NCBI GenBank assembly: GCA_030528555.1
Contig: JAUMYQ010000002.1
Location: 1-64,000 of the forward strand
Direction: 5' to 3'
Length of the DNA stretch: 64,000 nt
From: Porphyromonadaceae bacterium
Lineage (GTDB): Bacteria; Bacteroidota; Bacteroidia; Bacteroidales; Porphyromonadaceae
Below are positions 22,256 to 31,261 of this stretch, in pieces. Position 1 is the first letter of the stretch. Each line of letters opens with the position of its first letter. The notes beneath the pieces were generated by a model, which saw only the letters and a list, made by a program, of their open reading frames with translations, was not told where the DNA came from and ran no database searches. The translations under genes and the position numbers were made by a program.

Positions 22256-22299
22256 TGTGATACCTAGGTATCACAAACCCAAATTTGAGTATCACACCC
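22256..22299. promoter_or_regulatory. Palindromic TGTGATAC sites upstream of int
   Basis: TGTGATACCTAGGTATCACA (22,256-22,275) is a perfect 20-bp palindrome; a further half site GTATCACA follows at about 22,289. They lie between the integrase start and the presumed att site, where repressor operators or integrase arm sites are expected. Confidence 0.65.
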
Positions 22300-22371
22300 T
22301 GTATAAAACATGCCAGATATCCTCATTTTTACACCATATCCACCGTACACAACTATCCCCCCTCAAAACGC

Positions 22372-22412
22372 CAAATGGCTAAGGGATAACAATTTATCCA
22401 CTTAGCCATTTG
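22372..22412 (-). terminator. Nested hairpin downstream of tRNA-Arg
   Basis: CAAATGGCTAAG pairs with CTTAGCCATTTG and GGATAA with TTATCC inside it; on the minus strand it is followed by TTTTGAG. It lies 10 bases past the tRNA 3' end and would end that transcript; it may also overlap the attachment region. Confidence 0.7.
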
Positions 22413-22421
22413 CTTTCTCCG

Positions 22422-22495
22422 TGATTGGGCTGGGATTCGAACCCAGGACCGATAGCTTAGAAGGCTATTGCTCTATCCAGCTGAGCTACCCAACC
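22422..22495 (-). tRNA. tRNA-Arg (anticodon TCT)
   Basis: 74 nt cloverleaf: acceptor GGTTGGG/CCCAATC, D-arm GCTC..GAGC, anticodon loop CTTCTAA with TCT, T-arm with GGTTCGAATCC. CCA is not encoded. The 3' end points toward the prophage integrase, marking it as the likely integration site. Confidence 0.95.
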
Positions 22496-22532
22496 ATTGG
22501 ATTTTAATCCCCAGGGGTTCCCAAGGCCACCG

Positions 22533-22540
22533 CAAAGTTA
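22533..22540 (-). promoter_or_regulatory. -7 box TAACTTTG of tRNA-Arg
   Basis: Reverse-strand TAnnTTTG, 37 bases before the tRNA 5' end. Confidence 0.65.
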
Positions 22541-22541
22541 A

Positions 22542-22899
22542 TTATTTTTCGTGTACTCCAACGCTACTTATCTCAGATACCTTCATAAACTCCTTATCGC
22601 CAACTTCGGAAGGTAGAATACCAAAGATTTTGTAATCTCCGCTACCATCTGTAGGTATCTGAATGGGGCCCTAATAGCGCGCATAAGGCCCTTCTGTCTT
22701 CTGAGACTTTAAGTCTGAGAGATAGGAATTCCGTCACCTCGCTTTACAGCAATACGGATGTTCAGGTCCTTATCACTCATAGCCAAATCGACCAAACAAC
22801 CTGTTTTATCATCGCGTTCCCATCTCTAATAGAAATCAATCTAAAGCTTTTGATCTGGTTAAGCGACATTCTGGTCATTGCATTAGCTTGATCTATCAT
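22542..22899 (-). pseudogene. Decayed gene of unknown function
   Basis: On the minus strand three frames together give protein-like sequence ending in a TAA at 22,542: DDKTGCLVDLAMSDKDLNIR, IAVKRGDGIPIS, then after a frame change YLSDLKSQKTEGPYARY, a stop, and GPIQIPTDGSGDYKIFGILP to EFMKVSEISSV. At least two internal stops and one frameshift are present. A possible start ATG is at 22,899. I do not recognise the family. The remaining bases to 23,085 show nothing clear. Confidence 0.5.
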
Positions 22900-23085
22900 G
22901 TGGAGAAGAACAATTATGCATCTATGTATCGCCTAGATATGGGTTAACTTAGTCCAGTAATCCAATGAGTGTCCTAGTCTGAAGAGCTTTAGATGGATGT
23001 TACAATACATTGAACTTTGAACTATCTATAGTCTGTATCTATGTTTATTGGTGTCATCTCCCTTCTTCCTCCACGTAAAATAATC

Positions 23086-23093
23086 TATCTTTG
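23086..23093 (+). promoter_or_regulatory. -7 box TATCTTTG of pgk
   Basis: Perfect TAnnTTTG, 41 bases before the pgk ATG. Confidence 0.7.
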
Positions 23094-23134
23094 CGACAAC
23101 ATTTGAACTAAATAAATGTATAATCATCAAGACA

Positions 23135-24391
23135 ATGACAATCGAACAGTTTAATTTTTCTGGAAAGAAGGCATTCGTGCGCGTGGATTTCAATGTTCCC
23201 CTCGATGCTGACTTCAACATTACGGATGATACTCGTATCCGTGCTGCCCTGCCTACGCTTAAGAAAATCCTAGCCGATGGGGGGTCCGTGATCATTGGTT
23301 CGCATCTTGGTCGCCCCAAGAAGGTGGAGGATAAGTTTTCTCTTCGCCACATTCTCGCTCATGTGTCTAAGTGCCTTGGCGTAGAGGTGCAGTTTGCAGA
23401 CGACTGTGTAGGTACACAGGCCGTTGAGAAAGCTGCAGCACTCAAGCCTGGTGAGGCTCTGCTGCTCGAGAACCTCCGCTTCTATGCCGAAGAGGAAGGT
23501 AAACCTCGCGGTCTAGCCGAGGATGCTAGCGACGAGGAGAAGGCTGCGGCCAAGAAGGCGGTTAAGGAGAGCCAAAAGGAGTTCACCAAGAAGCTTGCCA
23601 GCCTTGCCGACTGCTATGTAAACGATGCCTTCGGTACAGCACACCGTGCGCACGCCTCTACGGCACTCATCGCAGCTTACTTCGACAAGGACAATAAGAT
23701 GTTCGGCTACCTCATGGGTAAGGAAGTGAACGCTGTGGCCAAGGTGATGGAAGACATCAACCGCCCATTTACGGCCATCATGGGTGGCTCTAAGGTGTCT
23801 AGCAAGATCGACATCATCGAGAACCTGCTGGGTAAGGTGGATAACCTCATCCTCACAGGGGCAATGACTTACACCTTCTTCAAAGCTGAGGGGGGCAACA
23901 TCGGTAACTCGCTCTGCGAAGACGACAAGCTCGACCTCGCTCGTGAGATCGTAGCCAAAGCCAAATCTAACGGTGTGAACCTCGTCCTCAGCACAGACTC
24001 AAAGATCGCTGATGCCTTTGCCAACGATGCTAAGACGGCTTACGCCCCCAACGACAACATCCCTGCTGGCTGGATCGGCATGGACATCGGCCCCGACAGC
24101 ATCAAGGCTTACGCTGATGTAATCAAGGCTTCGAAGACCATCCTATGGAATGGTCCTACGGGCGTGTTTGAGATGGACAACTTCGCCGATGGTACGCGTG
24201 CCGTAGCCGAAGCGATTGCCGAGGCAACTGCTGCTGGTGCATTCTCGCTCGTAGGTGGTGGCGATAGCGTGGCTGCTGTGAATAAGTTTGGCTTTGCCGA
24301 CAAGGTTTCTTATGTATCTACTGGTGGCGGAGCCCTGCTTGAGGCCATTGAAGGCAAGAAGCTCCCAGGTATCGCTGCCATCGAGGATTAA
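23135..24391 (+). CDS. pgk: Phosphoglycerate kinase
   Basis: A 418-residue enzyme of glycolysis that moves a phosphate from 1,3-bisphosphoglycerate to [16 protein letters not shown] near residue 10-22 and GSHLGRPK at about 55-62 are substrate-binding motifs; [15 protein letters not shown] is at about 162-176, [12 protein letters not shown] in the hinge region, [11 protein letters not shown] and [13 protein letters not shown] give the nucleotide site. Length is that expected for a bacterial enzyme. Monocistronic: own promoter, and a strong terminator after it. Confidence 0.98.
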   Translation: MTIEQFNFSGKKAFVRVDFNVPLDADFNITDDTRIRAALPTLKKILADGGSVIIGSHLGRPKKVEDKFSLRHILAHVSKCLGVEVQFADDCVGTQAVEKAAALKPGEALLLENLRFYAEEEGKPRGLAEDASDEEKAAAKKAVKESQKEFTKKLASLADCYVNDAFGTAHRAHASTALIAAYFDKDNKMFGYLMGKEVNAVAKVMEDINRPFTAIMGGSKVSSKIDIIENLLGKVDNLILTGAMTYTFFKAEGGNIGNSLCEDDKLDLAREIVAKAKSNGVNLVLSTDSKIADAFANDAKTAYAPNDNIPAGWIGMDIGPDSIKAYADVIKASKTILWNGPTGVFEMDNFADGTRAVAEAIAEATAAGAFSLVGGGDSVAAVNKFGFADKVSYVSTGGGALLEAIEGKKLPGIAAIED

Positions 24392-24441
24392 TCAGCTATA
24401 ACAGAAAGCTCATAAAATAGCAGGTCAAACCTGCCTTTTGA

Positions 24442-24484
24442 GAGGGCTGTGCCTCCAGTTTGGTGGCACAGCCCTCGTTTTTTA
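24442..24484 (+). terminator. pgk terminator
   Basis: GAGGGCTGTGCC and GGCACAGCCCTC pair perfectly around an 11-base loop, followed by GTTTTTT. Confidence 0.9.
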
Positions 24485-24621
24485 CGCACAACCTCAAGGA
24501 GCAGGGACAGTTCCTCTTCAGAGGCAACGGTATCATATTTGTATACAGAGGGACGTAGTTGTACAGATATAAGCTTCACCTACAACAGAAAAGAATATAA
24601 TAAAATAAAACATTAAAGATA

Positions 24622-25221
24622 ATGAACGAAGAGACAAAGCACGTGGATCAAGAAGAGCTAGAGGCTATCCATTCAGAAGAAGCGACAAACGGTCAGGACA
24701 TGACGGACGAATTGGCGAACGAAACAGACAATCTGACAGAAGCGGAGAGCGAGGAGGCCGAAGAGAAGACGGATCTAACCGATACGGCAGAGGCTAAACT
24801 CGCTCGTCTGGAGGACACTCATTTACGTCTAATGGCCGAGTATGACAACTACCGCAAGCGCACACTCAAGGAGAAGAGTGATCTCATCCGCAACGGAGGC
24901 GAAAAGGTTCTTATCGATCTCTTGCCTGTAGTAGATGACCTGGACATTGCCCTAGCGAATATAGACAAGGCAACGGACATTGAGGCCGTCAAGGAAGGAA
25001 TACGCCTTATCCATGCCAAGTTTGTGGACTATCTCTCTCGCCAGGGCGTCAAGGCTATTGAGACGGATGAGGCAAATTTTGATGAAGAATTGCACGAGGC
25101 TATTGCGACCTTCCCCGCTCCCGATGAAGCACTTAAGGGAAAGATTATTGACAGCGTCAAGAAAGGCTATAAGCTACACGACAAGGTTATTCGCCACGCC
25201 CATGTAGTCGTTGGGCAGTAG
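24622..25221 (+). CDS. grpE: GrpE nucleotide-exchange factor
   Basis: A 199-residue co-chaperone that releases ADP from DnaK. The first about 55 residues are acidic and disordered; a long coiled coil follows (LARLEDTHLRLMAEYDNYRK, RTLKEKSDLIRNGGEKVLID), then the beta-domain (GVKAIETDEANFDEELHEAI) and the end HDKVIRHAHVVVGQ. Normal length. It is 112 bases upstream of dnaJ, the usual pairing, and the two may share a heat-shock-type control that I cannot see in the sequence. Confidence 0.95.
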   Translation: MNEETKHVDQEELEAIHSEEATNGQDMTDELANETDNLTEAESEEAEEKTDLTDTAEAKLARLEDTHLRLMAEYDNYRKRTLKEKSDLIRNGGEKVLIDLLPVVDDLDIALANIDKATDIEAVKEGIRLIHAKFVDYLSRQGVKAIETDEANFDEELHEAIATFPAPDEALKGKIIDSVKKGYKLHDKVIRHAHVVVGQ

Positions 25222-25333
25222 AGCTCATAGCATGTGCCACTCGCTGTGCCGTTTTCGACATTCGGGCCTGATGACGTACTTCGGCACACTCTACAAAGTC
25301 TATCTATGGAAGTGAAACGAAGCAAAGAAGATT

Positions 25334-26479
25334 ATGGCAAGTAAAAGAGATTATTATGAGGTGCTTGGGGTAGAACGAGGAGCATCGGACGATGCACTCA
25401 AAAAAGCCTACCGCAAGCTTGCCATCAAATATCACCCTGACAAAAATCCAGGAGACAAGCAAGCAGAAGAGAAGTTCAAAGAAATCGCTGAAGCGTATGA
25501 CGTGCTGAGCGATCCGGACAAACGTAGTAGATATGACCAATTTGGTCATGCTGGATTGGACGGAGCCGCTGGTGGTGGCTTTGGCGGTGGCATGTCTATG
25601 GAGGATATATTCAGTCGTTTTGGCGATCTCTTCGGGGGAGGCTTCGGAGGCTTTAGTGGCTTCGGAGGCTTTAGCTCAGGAGCGAGTACGCCACGAGGGC
25701 AAAACCTAAGGGTACGCATCAGGCTTACTCTCGAAGAAATCGACAAAGGTGTAGAGAAGAAGCTCAAAGTCAAGAAGTATATTCACTGCTCTCGCTGTCA
25801 TGGCGAGGGAACAACCGAGCGTGATGGCAAACGCAGCTGTGGCACCTGCCATGGACAGGGCGTTGTCATGCAGGTACAAAATACAATGCTTGGACGCATT
25901 CAGACCCAAGCCGTCTGTCCCACCTGCCATGGTTCTGGAGAGGTTATTACCAAACCCTGCGGTCAGTGTCATGGCGAGGGTATACAGATTGGCGAAGAGC
26001 TAGTCACCTTCAATATTCCTGCAGGAGTGATGGGAGGCATGCAGCTCAACGTACCTGGCAAGGGTAGTGCAGCCCCTCGAGGCGGTACGCCTGGAGACCT
26101 GCATGTACAGATCGAGGAACTGACGGATGAGCATTTTATTCGCAATGGTAACGATCTCATCTACAACCTTGTTATCTCCGTGCCTCAGGCCATTCGTGGT
26201 GGCACAGTAGAGATACCTACTATCGGTGGCCGGGCAAGACTAACGATAGAGGCTGGCACGCAGCCAGGCAAGATCCTCAGACTGCGAGGGAAGGGACTGC
26301 CCGAGGTCAATGGCTATGGACGTGGAGACCTCCTAGTAAATGTCAATGTTTACATCCCTGAAGACACAAAAGCCTTGGGTGAAGATCTCCTCACTAGGAT
26401 GGAACAATGCCCAGCCTTTACCCCAACGGAGGCTGCACGCCGTGAAGTAGATCGCAAGTATCGGGAGATGCTCGACTAG
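25334..26479 (+). CDS. dnaJ: DnaJ chaperone
   Basis: A 381-residue type I J-protein. The J-domain holds HPD at 34-36, the Gly/Phe-rich linker runs from about 75 to 115, and four zinc repeats follow ([32 protein letters not shown]), then the substrate-binding C-terminal domains. It delivers unfolded proteins to DnaK and triggers ATP hydrolysis. Complete with no unusual insertions. Follows grpE; a terminator lies 33 bases after the stop. Confidence 0.97.
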   Translation: MASKRDYYEVLGVERGASDDALKKAYRKLAIKYHPDKNPGDKQAEEKFKEIAEAYDVLSDPDKRSRYDQFGHAGLDGAAGGGFGGGMSMEDIFSRFGDLFGGGFGGFSGFGGFSSGASTPRGQNLRVRIRLTLEEIDKGVEKKLKVKKYIHCSRCHGEGTTERDGKRSCGTCHGQGVVMQVQNTMLGRIQTQAVCPTCHGSGEVITKPCGQCHGEGIQIGEELVTFNIPAGVMGGMQLNVPGKGSAAPRGGTPGDLHVQIEELTDEHFIRNGNDLIYNLVISVPQAIRGGTVEIPTIGGRARLTIEAGTQPGKILRLRGKGLPEVNGYGRGDLLVNVNVYIPEDTKALGEDLLTRMEQCPAFTPTEAARREVDRKYREMLD

Positions 26480-26512
26480 ATCCAAAGCTCAAGCCATCAA
26501 AGATTGGCGACC

Positions 26513-26554
26513 AATCCCCACAGACACTCAAAAATGCGAGTGCTCTGTGGGGAT
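26513..26554 (+). terminator. dnaJ terminator
   Basis: ATCCCCACAGA pairs with TCTGTGGGGAT, with a further inner CACTC/GAGTG helix; followed by GTTTATTTG. Confidence 0.8.
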
Positions 26555-26668
26555 GTTTATTTGTCCTTTCTGGGCAATCAATCCAAAAATCTAGAGTAGT
26601 TACTCCAACAATCGAACAATTTACATCAGAGATCAATAATCTCCTGTAATATAAATAGTTAAAAAATC

Positions 26669-26794
26669 TCCTGATTAGTGCGAAAAATCTTCGGGAACTT
26701 TCAAAAAAAACTTCCCGATCTTTTTGGAAAAAGATCGGGAACTCCGAGAAAAAAGTTCGGGAACATTTTTTCGACTATTCCCGAGCATTTTTTT
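26669..26794 (+). repeat. Dispersed triple-hairpin element, copy 1 (type I, + orientation)
   Basis: About 126 bp: edge TCCTGATTAGTG, hairpin 1 (CTTCGGGAACTTT..AAACTTCCCGA), hairpin 2 (CCCGATCTTTTT/AAAAAGATCGGG), spacer CTCCGAG, and hairpin 3 built on GTTCGGGAAC and a partner ATTCCCGAGC. Same layout, inverted, at 36,889. In hairpin 2 this copy has GATC/GATC where the others have GAAC/GTTC: both arms changed together. Between dnaJ and the cobI operon; the rest of 26,555-26,930 shows nothing else. Confidence 0.9.
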
Positions 26795-26933
26795 GAGCAA
26801 TATGGGAGTGCTTTTTTAGAAGCCTTGGAAAGCATAATCAAGTATGAGTTGGTTAAACTAGTAAGCTAGGCAAATATCCATCTAGAACCTCTCTGTAGCT
26901 CTATCTTAGCTTGTGAAGCAATCGCTTAGCATG

Positions 26934-26941
26934 TATCTTTG
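26934..26941 (+). promoter_or_regulatory. -7 box TATCTTTG of the cobI operon
   Basis: Perfect TAnnTTTG, 21 bases before the cobI ATG. Confidence 0.7.
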
Positions 26942-26962
26942 CCCTCTCAAAGCAAGTAACAA

Positions 26963-27673
26963 ATGATAGAGCCTATATACTTCGTATCGCTCGGTCCTGG
27001 CGAACCTGAGCTGATAACTCTACAAGCCCTCCGCTGCCTCGAGCACAGCGATCGTATCTATACCCCTGTAGCGGTTGCTCCATCGGGGCGACGATCATCC
27101 AAAGCTCAAGATATTATGCTAAGCCTTCGTATAGAAGAGCGGCACATCATCCCCTACGAGCTGCCAATGAACAAGCAACGCAATGGTGCTCGTTTGGCCT
27201 ACCGTTCTGTAGCAGATGAGATACACGCTCTACGATCGGAGGGCTACAATGGTGTTATTTCGATTGTTGCCGAGGGAGACAGTGGCTTCTACTCCTCATC
27301 GGCCTATATTGGAGATCACCTCCTTGAGCTGGGGTATCCAATCAAACAGCTCGCCGGCGTACCTGCTTTCATCGCTTGCAATGCCCTGGTGGGGGGGCAG
27401 CTCGTACAGCTAGAGGAGCAATTGAGAGTCATCCCCGGCAAAGCTACTCCCGAAGAATGGAACGAGTGCTGGCAAGGTAGACATACGGTTGTTGTTATGA
27501 AAGGCTCGCTCTGTGAAGATGAGATTAAGCGTGCCATGCGTCTCTATCCCGAGCGCCAATGGCATTATCTCGAGTTCGTTGGGCAAGAGAGGCAATATTA
27601 CAGCTGTGATCTAGACAGTATATCTGAAAGAGCTTTTCCCTATTTCTCGATCATCATCAGCAAAGCTCGCTAA
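26963..27673 (+). CDS. cobI: Precorrin-2/cobalt-factor-II C20-methyltransferase
   Basis: A 236-residue SAM-dependent tetrapyrrole methylase. YFVSLGPGEPELITLQALR near the start is the GxGxGxxxLLT-type motif, IVAEGDSGFYSSSAYI (about 95-110) the second SAM-contact motif, and AGVPAFIACNALVG the third; VVMKGS near 180 closes the fold. The CobI/CbiL reaction methylates C20 in corrin-ring synthesis. No other cobalamin gene is in the window; here it leads an operon with holB and a MATE exporter (gaps of 26 and 22 bases). CbiL and CobI cannot be told apart from sequence alone. Confidence 0.8.
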   Translation: MIEPIYFVSLGPGEPELITLQALRCLEHSDRIYTPVAVAPSGRRSSKAQDIMLSLRIEERHIIPYELPMNKQRNGARLAYRSVADEIHALRSEGYNGVISIVAEGDSGFYSSSAYIGDHLLELGYPIKQLAGVPAFIACNALVGGQLVQLEEQLRVIPGKATPEEWNECWQGRHTVVVMKGSLCEDEIKRAMRLYPERQWHYLEFVGQERQYYSCDLDSISERAFPYFSIIISKAR

Positions 27674-27699
27674 AGGCTTCTTCCTAAATCACAAATATC

Positions 27700-28854
27700 A
27701 TGTACTTTGCAGACATTCTAGGACAAGAGCAGACCAAGCTAGAGCTATGTCGCAGCTCTATGGCAGGCATCGTGCCACATGCACGGCTCTTCGTAGGTGA
27801 GGACGGCTCGGGCGCTCTAGCTCTGGCCTATGCCTACGCTCGTTACATCAACTGTCTTACTCCAAGAGAGGACGATGCCTGTGGGGTATGTCGCTCGTGT
27901 CTCGGCTATGATCAGCTAGCCATGCCCGACCTTCACTTTCTCTTCCCTATTGTCAATGTCGGTTCGCGCAATCTGTGCGAAGACGAACTACCACAGTGGC
28001 GTAGCTTCCTCTCTCTAGGGGCCTATGCGACTTATGCAGACTGGTTACGTATCGAAGAGGCAGAGACCAAACAGCTCGGTATTTTCGCACGCGAGGGGGA
28101 TGCACTACTAGAGAAGCTATCATACCATGTAGGAGATGCCCGCTATCGGGTAGTGATCGTATGGCTGCCCGAGAAGATGAACGAAGCACTGAGTAATAAG
28201 CTTCTCAAACTCACAGAAGAGCCACCATCACAGACCGTTATTCTAATGGTCAGCTACAACGAGGCCAAAGTGCTCGGGACGCTGCGTAGTCGCATGCAGA
28301 CGGTTCACTTGCGTCCACTCTCGGAGGAGGTCATAGCCTCGGCACTAAGAGAGGAGGAGGTCGCAGTGCCAAAAATGGATATTCAGATGGCTGCTCACTT
28401 GGCTCAAGGAAACTACCGCAAGGCTCTTGATCACTACCGAGGCACTACTACAGATGAGGGCCGTAGCCTATACTTAACATACTATAAGCGAATCCTACGA
28501 GCAACGGTCAATGCCAAACCTATGGAGATGAAAGCTCTCGCAGAGGAGCTTGCCAAGCTTAATCGAGAGGAACAGCTCTCCCTGCTGACCTACGTAGGCC
28601 AAATGGTACGAGAGAGCTATCTGTACAACTTCGCCATGCCTGAGATACTCTACCTCAATGCTGAGGAGCAGAGTGTAGTAAACTATCTGCGCAGCAGCAT
28701 CAATAAGCATAATGTGCGCAACCTCATGGAGGAGCTAAACCTCGCTACACGGCACATTGGGCAGAATGTCAATAGTCGTATGGTATTCTTTGACTTACTC
28801 CTACGTTTCACCTCTGCGCTAGCCCCTTCTTATCGTCAGTTAGGGCTGCGCTAA
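27700..28854 (+). CDS. holB: DNA polymerase III delta' subunit (HolB-like)
   Basis: A 384-residue clamp-loader-type ATPase. FADILGQEQTKLEL starts it, the P-loop is degenerate (GEDGSGALALA, no Lys), a zinc module has CLTPREDDACGVCRSC, and the sensor region reads NKLLKLTEEPPSQTVILM with LRSRMQTVHL after it. Loss of the P-loop Lys is normal for delta', which does not bind ATP. It opens the sliding clamp with gamma/tau and delta. The C-terminal 150 residues are weakly conserved, typical of Bacteroidetes members. Confidence 0.85.
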   Translation: MYFADILGQEQTKLELCRSSMAGIVPHARLFVGEDGSGALALAYAYARYINCLTPREDDACGVCRSCLGYDQLAMPDLHFLFPIVNVGSRNLCEDELPQWRSFLSLGAYATYADWLRIEEAETKQLGIFAREGDALLEKLSYHVGDARYRVVIVWLPEKMNEALSNKLLKLTEEPPSQTVILMVSYNEAKVLGTLRSRMQTVHLRPLSEEVIASALREEEVAVPKMDIQMAAHLAQGNYRKALDHYRGTTTDEGRSLYLTYYKRILRATVNAKPMEMKALAEELAKLNREEQLSLLTYVGQMVRESYLYNFAMPEILYLNAEEQSVVNYLRSSINKHNVRNLMEELNLATRHIGQNVNSRMVFFDLLLRFTSALAPSYRQLGLR

Positions 28855-28876
28855 CTCTCTATATTGTCATAGAACT

Positions 28877-30241
28877 ATGTCTTTATCACAGCCTCTCAAG
28901 CGAGCTGGGAGCTGGGAGGCCGCACGGCTTATTCTAGCTCTAGCCATCCCCAACATCATTTCCAACATTAGCGTGCCTCTACTGTCACTGGCTGATACGG
29001 CCATCGCAGGACGTATGCCACGGCTCGAAACTATTGGAGCAGTAGCACTGGCCACCATGGTAGCAAACTTTAGCTTTTGGCTCTGGGGCTTCTTAAGAAT
29101 GGCAACAACGGGATTTACTGCTCAGGCCTATGGGCGAAGCGATGGGCGTACTATCTGCCGTCAGCTCTGCGTAGGTCTGGCCATCGCGCTCGTCGGATCA
29201 GGTGCAATCATCCTTATGCGTCCACTACTCTACAAGTTTGCCACCGTTCTTAGCATCGGGGCAGAGAGCCTGAGCCCCGATGCTATTGCTTATCTAAGAG
29301 TGGCCTTCCTCGGTGCACCTGCTGCATTGATGCTCTATGTACTGAATGGGTGGTTCGTTGGCATCCAAAATACCATCATACCGATGATAAGCACGATAGC
29401 AAGCAATGTGCTCAACATCGCTCTCTCCTTCACCCTCGTTTGGTACTGGGGTATGGGTGTGGAGGGGATCGCTTGGGGAACGGTCATAGCACAGTACTTC
29501 TCCGTTTTGCTGCTCCTCCTGATAGCTCTCTTACGTTACCATAGCTACTTTGAGCACTGGCAACCGAGGGACTTCTTCGCTCTTGGCGAACTATTCTCCT
29601 ACCTGCATATTGCCAAGTATCTACTTATCCGCACCACAATGCTCGGAGCTATCTCGCTCTACTTCATCCATGCTGGTAGCAGCTACGGAGCCGTAGCACT
29701 TGGGGCCAATACACTATTGATGCAGTTCTTCACCATTTTCGCCTACTTTATGGATGGCTTCGCCTATGCTGGTGAAGCCTTAACAGGGCGTTATATCGGA
29801 GCTAAGGCATGGGATGAACTTAAGCAAATGCTACGTGTGCTCTTCCGCATCGGGGCGGTGATGGCTCCGATGATGTCTGTTATCTTCTTATTCTTCTCGG
29901 ATGACTTACTCTATCTCTTGAGCGACAAAGCAGATATACTCTCCTTTGCCCACGGACATAGACACTGGGCTGCAGCTATCCCTTTGGTTTCATTCGGAGC
30001 TTTTCTCTGGGATGGGGTTTTCGTTGGGGCAACGACTAGCAAGCCGATGAGCCAAGCCGTAGCTATCTCTTTCGCAGTGTTTTTCACTAGTTACCTTACG
30101 CTTGATACACTTTGGGGTATCAATGCCTTATGGCTCGCTTTCGTTCTCTATCTACTGGTCCGCTCTGCCCTCTCTACCTATTGGGGGCTACGTGTGATAC
30201 GTAGAGTAGCCGAGAGCCCTCACTCCTTTAGGGGAGAGTGA
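28877..30241 (+). CDS. MATE-family multidrug/metabolite exporter
   Basis: A 454-residue membrane protein with about 12 helices and the MATE layout: ILALAIPNIISNISVPLLSL (helix 1), ADTAIAGRMP, and GWFVGIQNTIIPMISTIASN in helix 5. It is closest to the DinF-like branch. Probably exports cationic drugs or metabolites with Na+ or H+; the substrate is unknown. Last gene of the cobI-holB operon. The stop codon and the last codons sit inside the terminator stem. Confidence 0.9.
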   Translation: MSLSQPLKRAGSWEAARLILALAIPNIISNISVPLLSLADTAIAGRMPRLETIGAVALATMVANFSFWLWGFLRMATTGFTAQAYGRSDGRTICRQLCVGLAIALVGSGAIILMRPLLYKFATVLSIGAESLSPDAIAYLRVAFLGAPAALMLYVLNGWFVGIQNTIIPMISTIASNVLNIALSFTLVWYWGMGVEGIAWGTVIAQYFSVLLLLLIALLRYHSYFEHWQPRDFFALGELFSYLHIAKYLLIRTTMLGAISLYFIHAGSSYGAVALGANTLLMQFFTIFAYFMDGFAYAGEALTGRYIGAKAWDELKQMLRVLFRIGAVMAPMMSVIFLFFSDDLLYLLSDKADILSFAHGHRHWAAAIPLVSFGAFLWDGVFVGATTSKPMSQAVAISFAVFFTSYLTLDTLWGINALWLAFVLYLLVRSALSTYWGLRVIRRVAESPHSFRGE

Positions 30242-30253
30242 GGGCTCTCGGCT
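30208..30253 (+). terminator. 18-bp perfect hairpin over the MATE stop codon
   Basis: AGCCGAGAGCCCTCACTC pairs with GAGTGAGGGCTCTCGGCT around a 10-base loop. The last coding residues (AESPHSFRGE) are encoded by the stem, so the terminator is built into the coding sequence. Confidence 0.85.
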
Positions 30254-30289
30254 ATAGCTTCTGCCAGTAACAAATATCCTGTCAATCAG

Positions 30290-31153
30290 CTAGAACCTTC
30301 TCTTAATCCCGAAAAGCTTAGCTAAAATATTTCTAGACTTGCTGATTGCAGCAGCGGCCAACACTGGGCGTAGCACATTCAGGACCAATGGCATATATGG
30401 AAGAAAGGCTGCAGAGCGCTCCAACAGTGAAGGCAAAAGACGACTACCAAGGGTACGTAGCAAACTAGACTTCTTCGGTGCAGGTGCTAAGGGTTTACGC
30501 TCCTTACCGAAACCAAGAAATCGGGCCACAAAGCCTGAGACAAAGCGATAGGCCGGTACCTTCTCTGCCAATTGTTGCTCCGCCATATCTGCTGCCACTC
30601 GCTTGTAGTTTAGACGCAGATAGTCTACCTGACGCATTACCTCAGCCTGAGCTTGAGCAGCTCGTCGGCTACTCTCCAGAACCCTACGCTCCAATCCCTC
30701 TACAGGCTTAGTAGCAGAGCGCAATACAGCCTCTCTATACTCGGGCACCACACGAAGGGTAGCAACACCATCAAGCTTCGCGTTCATCTTGTCTAGAGAC
30801 TGTGTAGCAGCCCGCGCCGTGGCGTTCCTCACTCTAGCCTGCAAGAGGCCACGCGTTAGGATAGCAATGAGCAATAAAGCCAAATAGAAGAGCGTCAGCA
30901 CTCCAAAGCCATAAAATATCCCATCAAGCAAATAGCCTAAGTAGAAGCCCAGGGCAATGTTGCCAAAGAGAAATACGTTTAGCGAGATTATCAGGAAGAT
31001 TGTCCACCAGACAATCTTGCTTAGTGTGAGAGATGCCACTAGTCCTAACGTCCCTAACCCCACATTGAGCCTCGTACGCACAAGAGCTACAAGAGCCTCT
31101 TGAAGGCGAAATAGGCTATCGCTCGGGCGTGTCTTATTGTGATTTGTATTCAT
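30290..31153 (-). CDS. Membrane protein, phage-holin-superfamily-like
   Basis: A 287-residue protein from ATG 31,153 (MNTNHNKTRPSD); an upstream in-frame Met is less likely. Two hydrophobic hairpins (about 30-65 and 68-100) resemble DUF1469/holin-superfamily III membrane proteins. The rest is a basic, helical cytoplasmic part (EYREAVLRSATKPVEGLERR) with a hydrophobic end. It follows the YtxH-domain gene in one operon; such pairs are linked to envelope stress in some bacteria, but the role here is unknown. Confidence 0.6.
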   Translation of the reverse strand: MNTNHNKTRPSDSLFRLQEALVALVRTRLNVGLGTLGLVASLTLSKIVWWTIFLIISLNVFLFGNIALGFYLGYLLDGIFYGFGVLTLFYLALLLIAILTRGLLQARVRNATARAATQSLDKMNAKLDGVATLRVVPEYREAVLRSATKPVEGLERRVLESSRRAAQAQAEVMRQVDYLRLNYKRVAADMAEQQLAEKVPAYRFVSGFVARFLGFGKERKPLAPAPKKSSLLRTLGSRLLPSLLERSAAFLPYMPLVLNVLRPVLAAAAISKSRNILAKLFGIKRRF

Positions 31154-31261
31154 TGCTAATAAGTATTGTACAAAGAAAAAGCGCACCCCCAGAAGCTACG
31201 TCTGGAGGCGCGCTGAGTTTATCATTGTTAAATGAGAGCCTCTACCTGTTTCACCCGAAGG

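Larger units (their letters stand above)
1..22421. mobile_element. HK97-type prophage, left end outside window, probably defective
   Basis: Phage replication, packaging, portal, protease and capsid genes lie between the left window edge and a tyrosine integrase that sits about 200 bases from the 3' end of a tRNA-Arg gene. This is the usual layout of an element integrated at a tRNA 3' end, so attR should lie near 22,420; the matching attL would be left of base 1 and cannot be seen. The run of tail genes expected after the capsid is missing (connector stub at 20,273 joined to a tail-gene remnant), so I infer a cryptic prophage that may still express its cargo cassettes. Confidence 0.9.

Noticed and set aside
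24388..24579. 63-residue minus-strand ORF after pgk
   Set aside because: It lies over the pgk terminator hairpin and has no promoter box; most likely chance.
26678..26869. ORF over dispersed element copy 1 reading KIFGNFQKKLPDLF, with similar ORFs over the other copies
   Set aside because: The similarity comes from the repeated TTCGGGAAC core; frames differ between orientations and subtypes, and stem covariation fits structure rather than protein.
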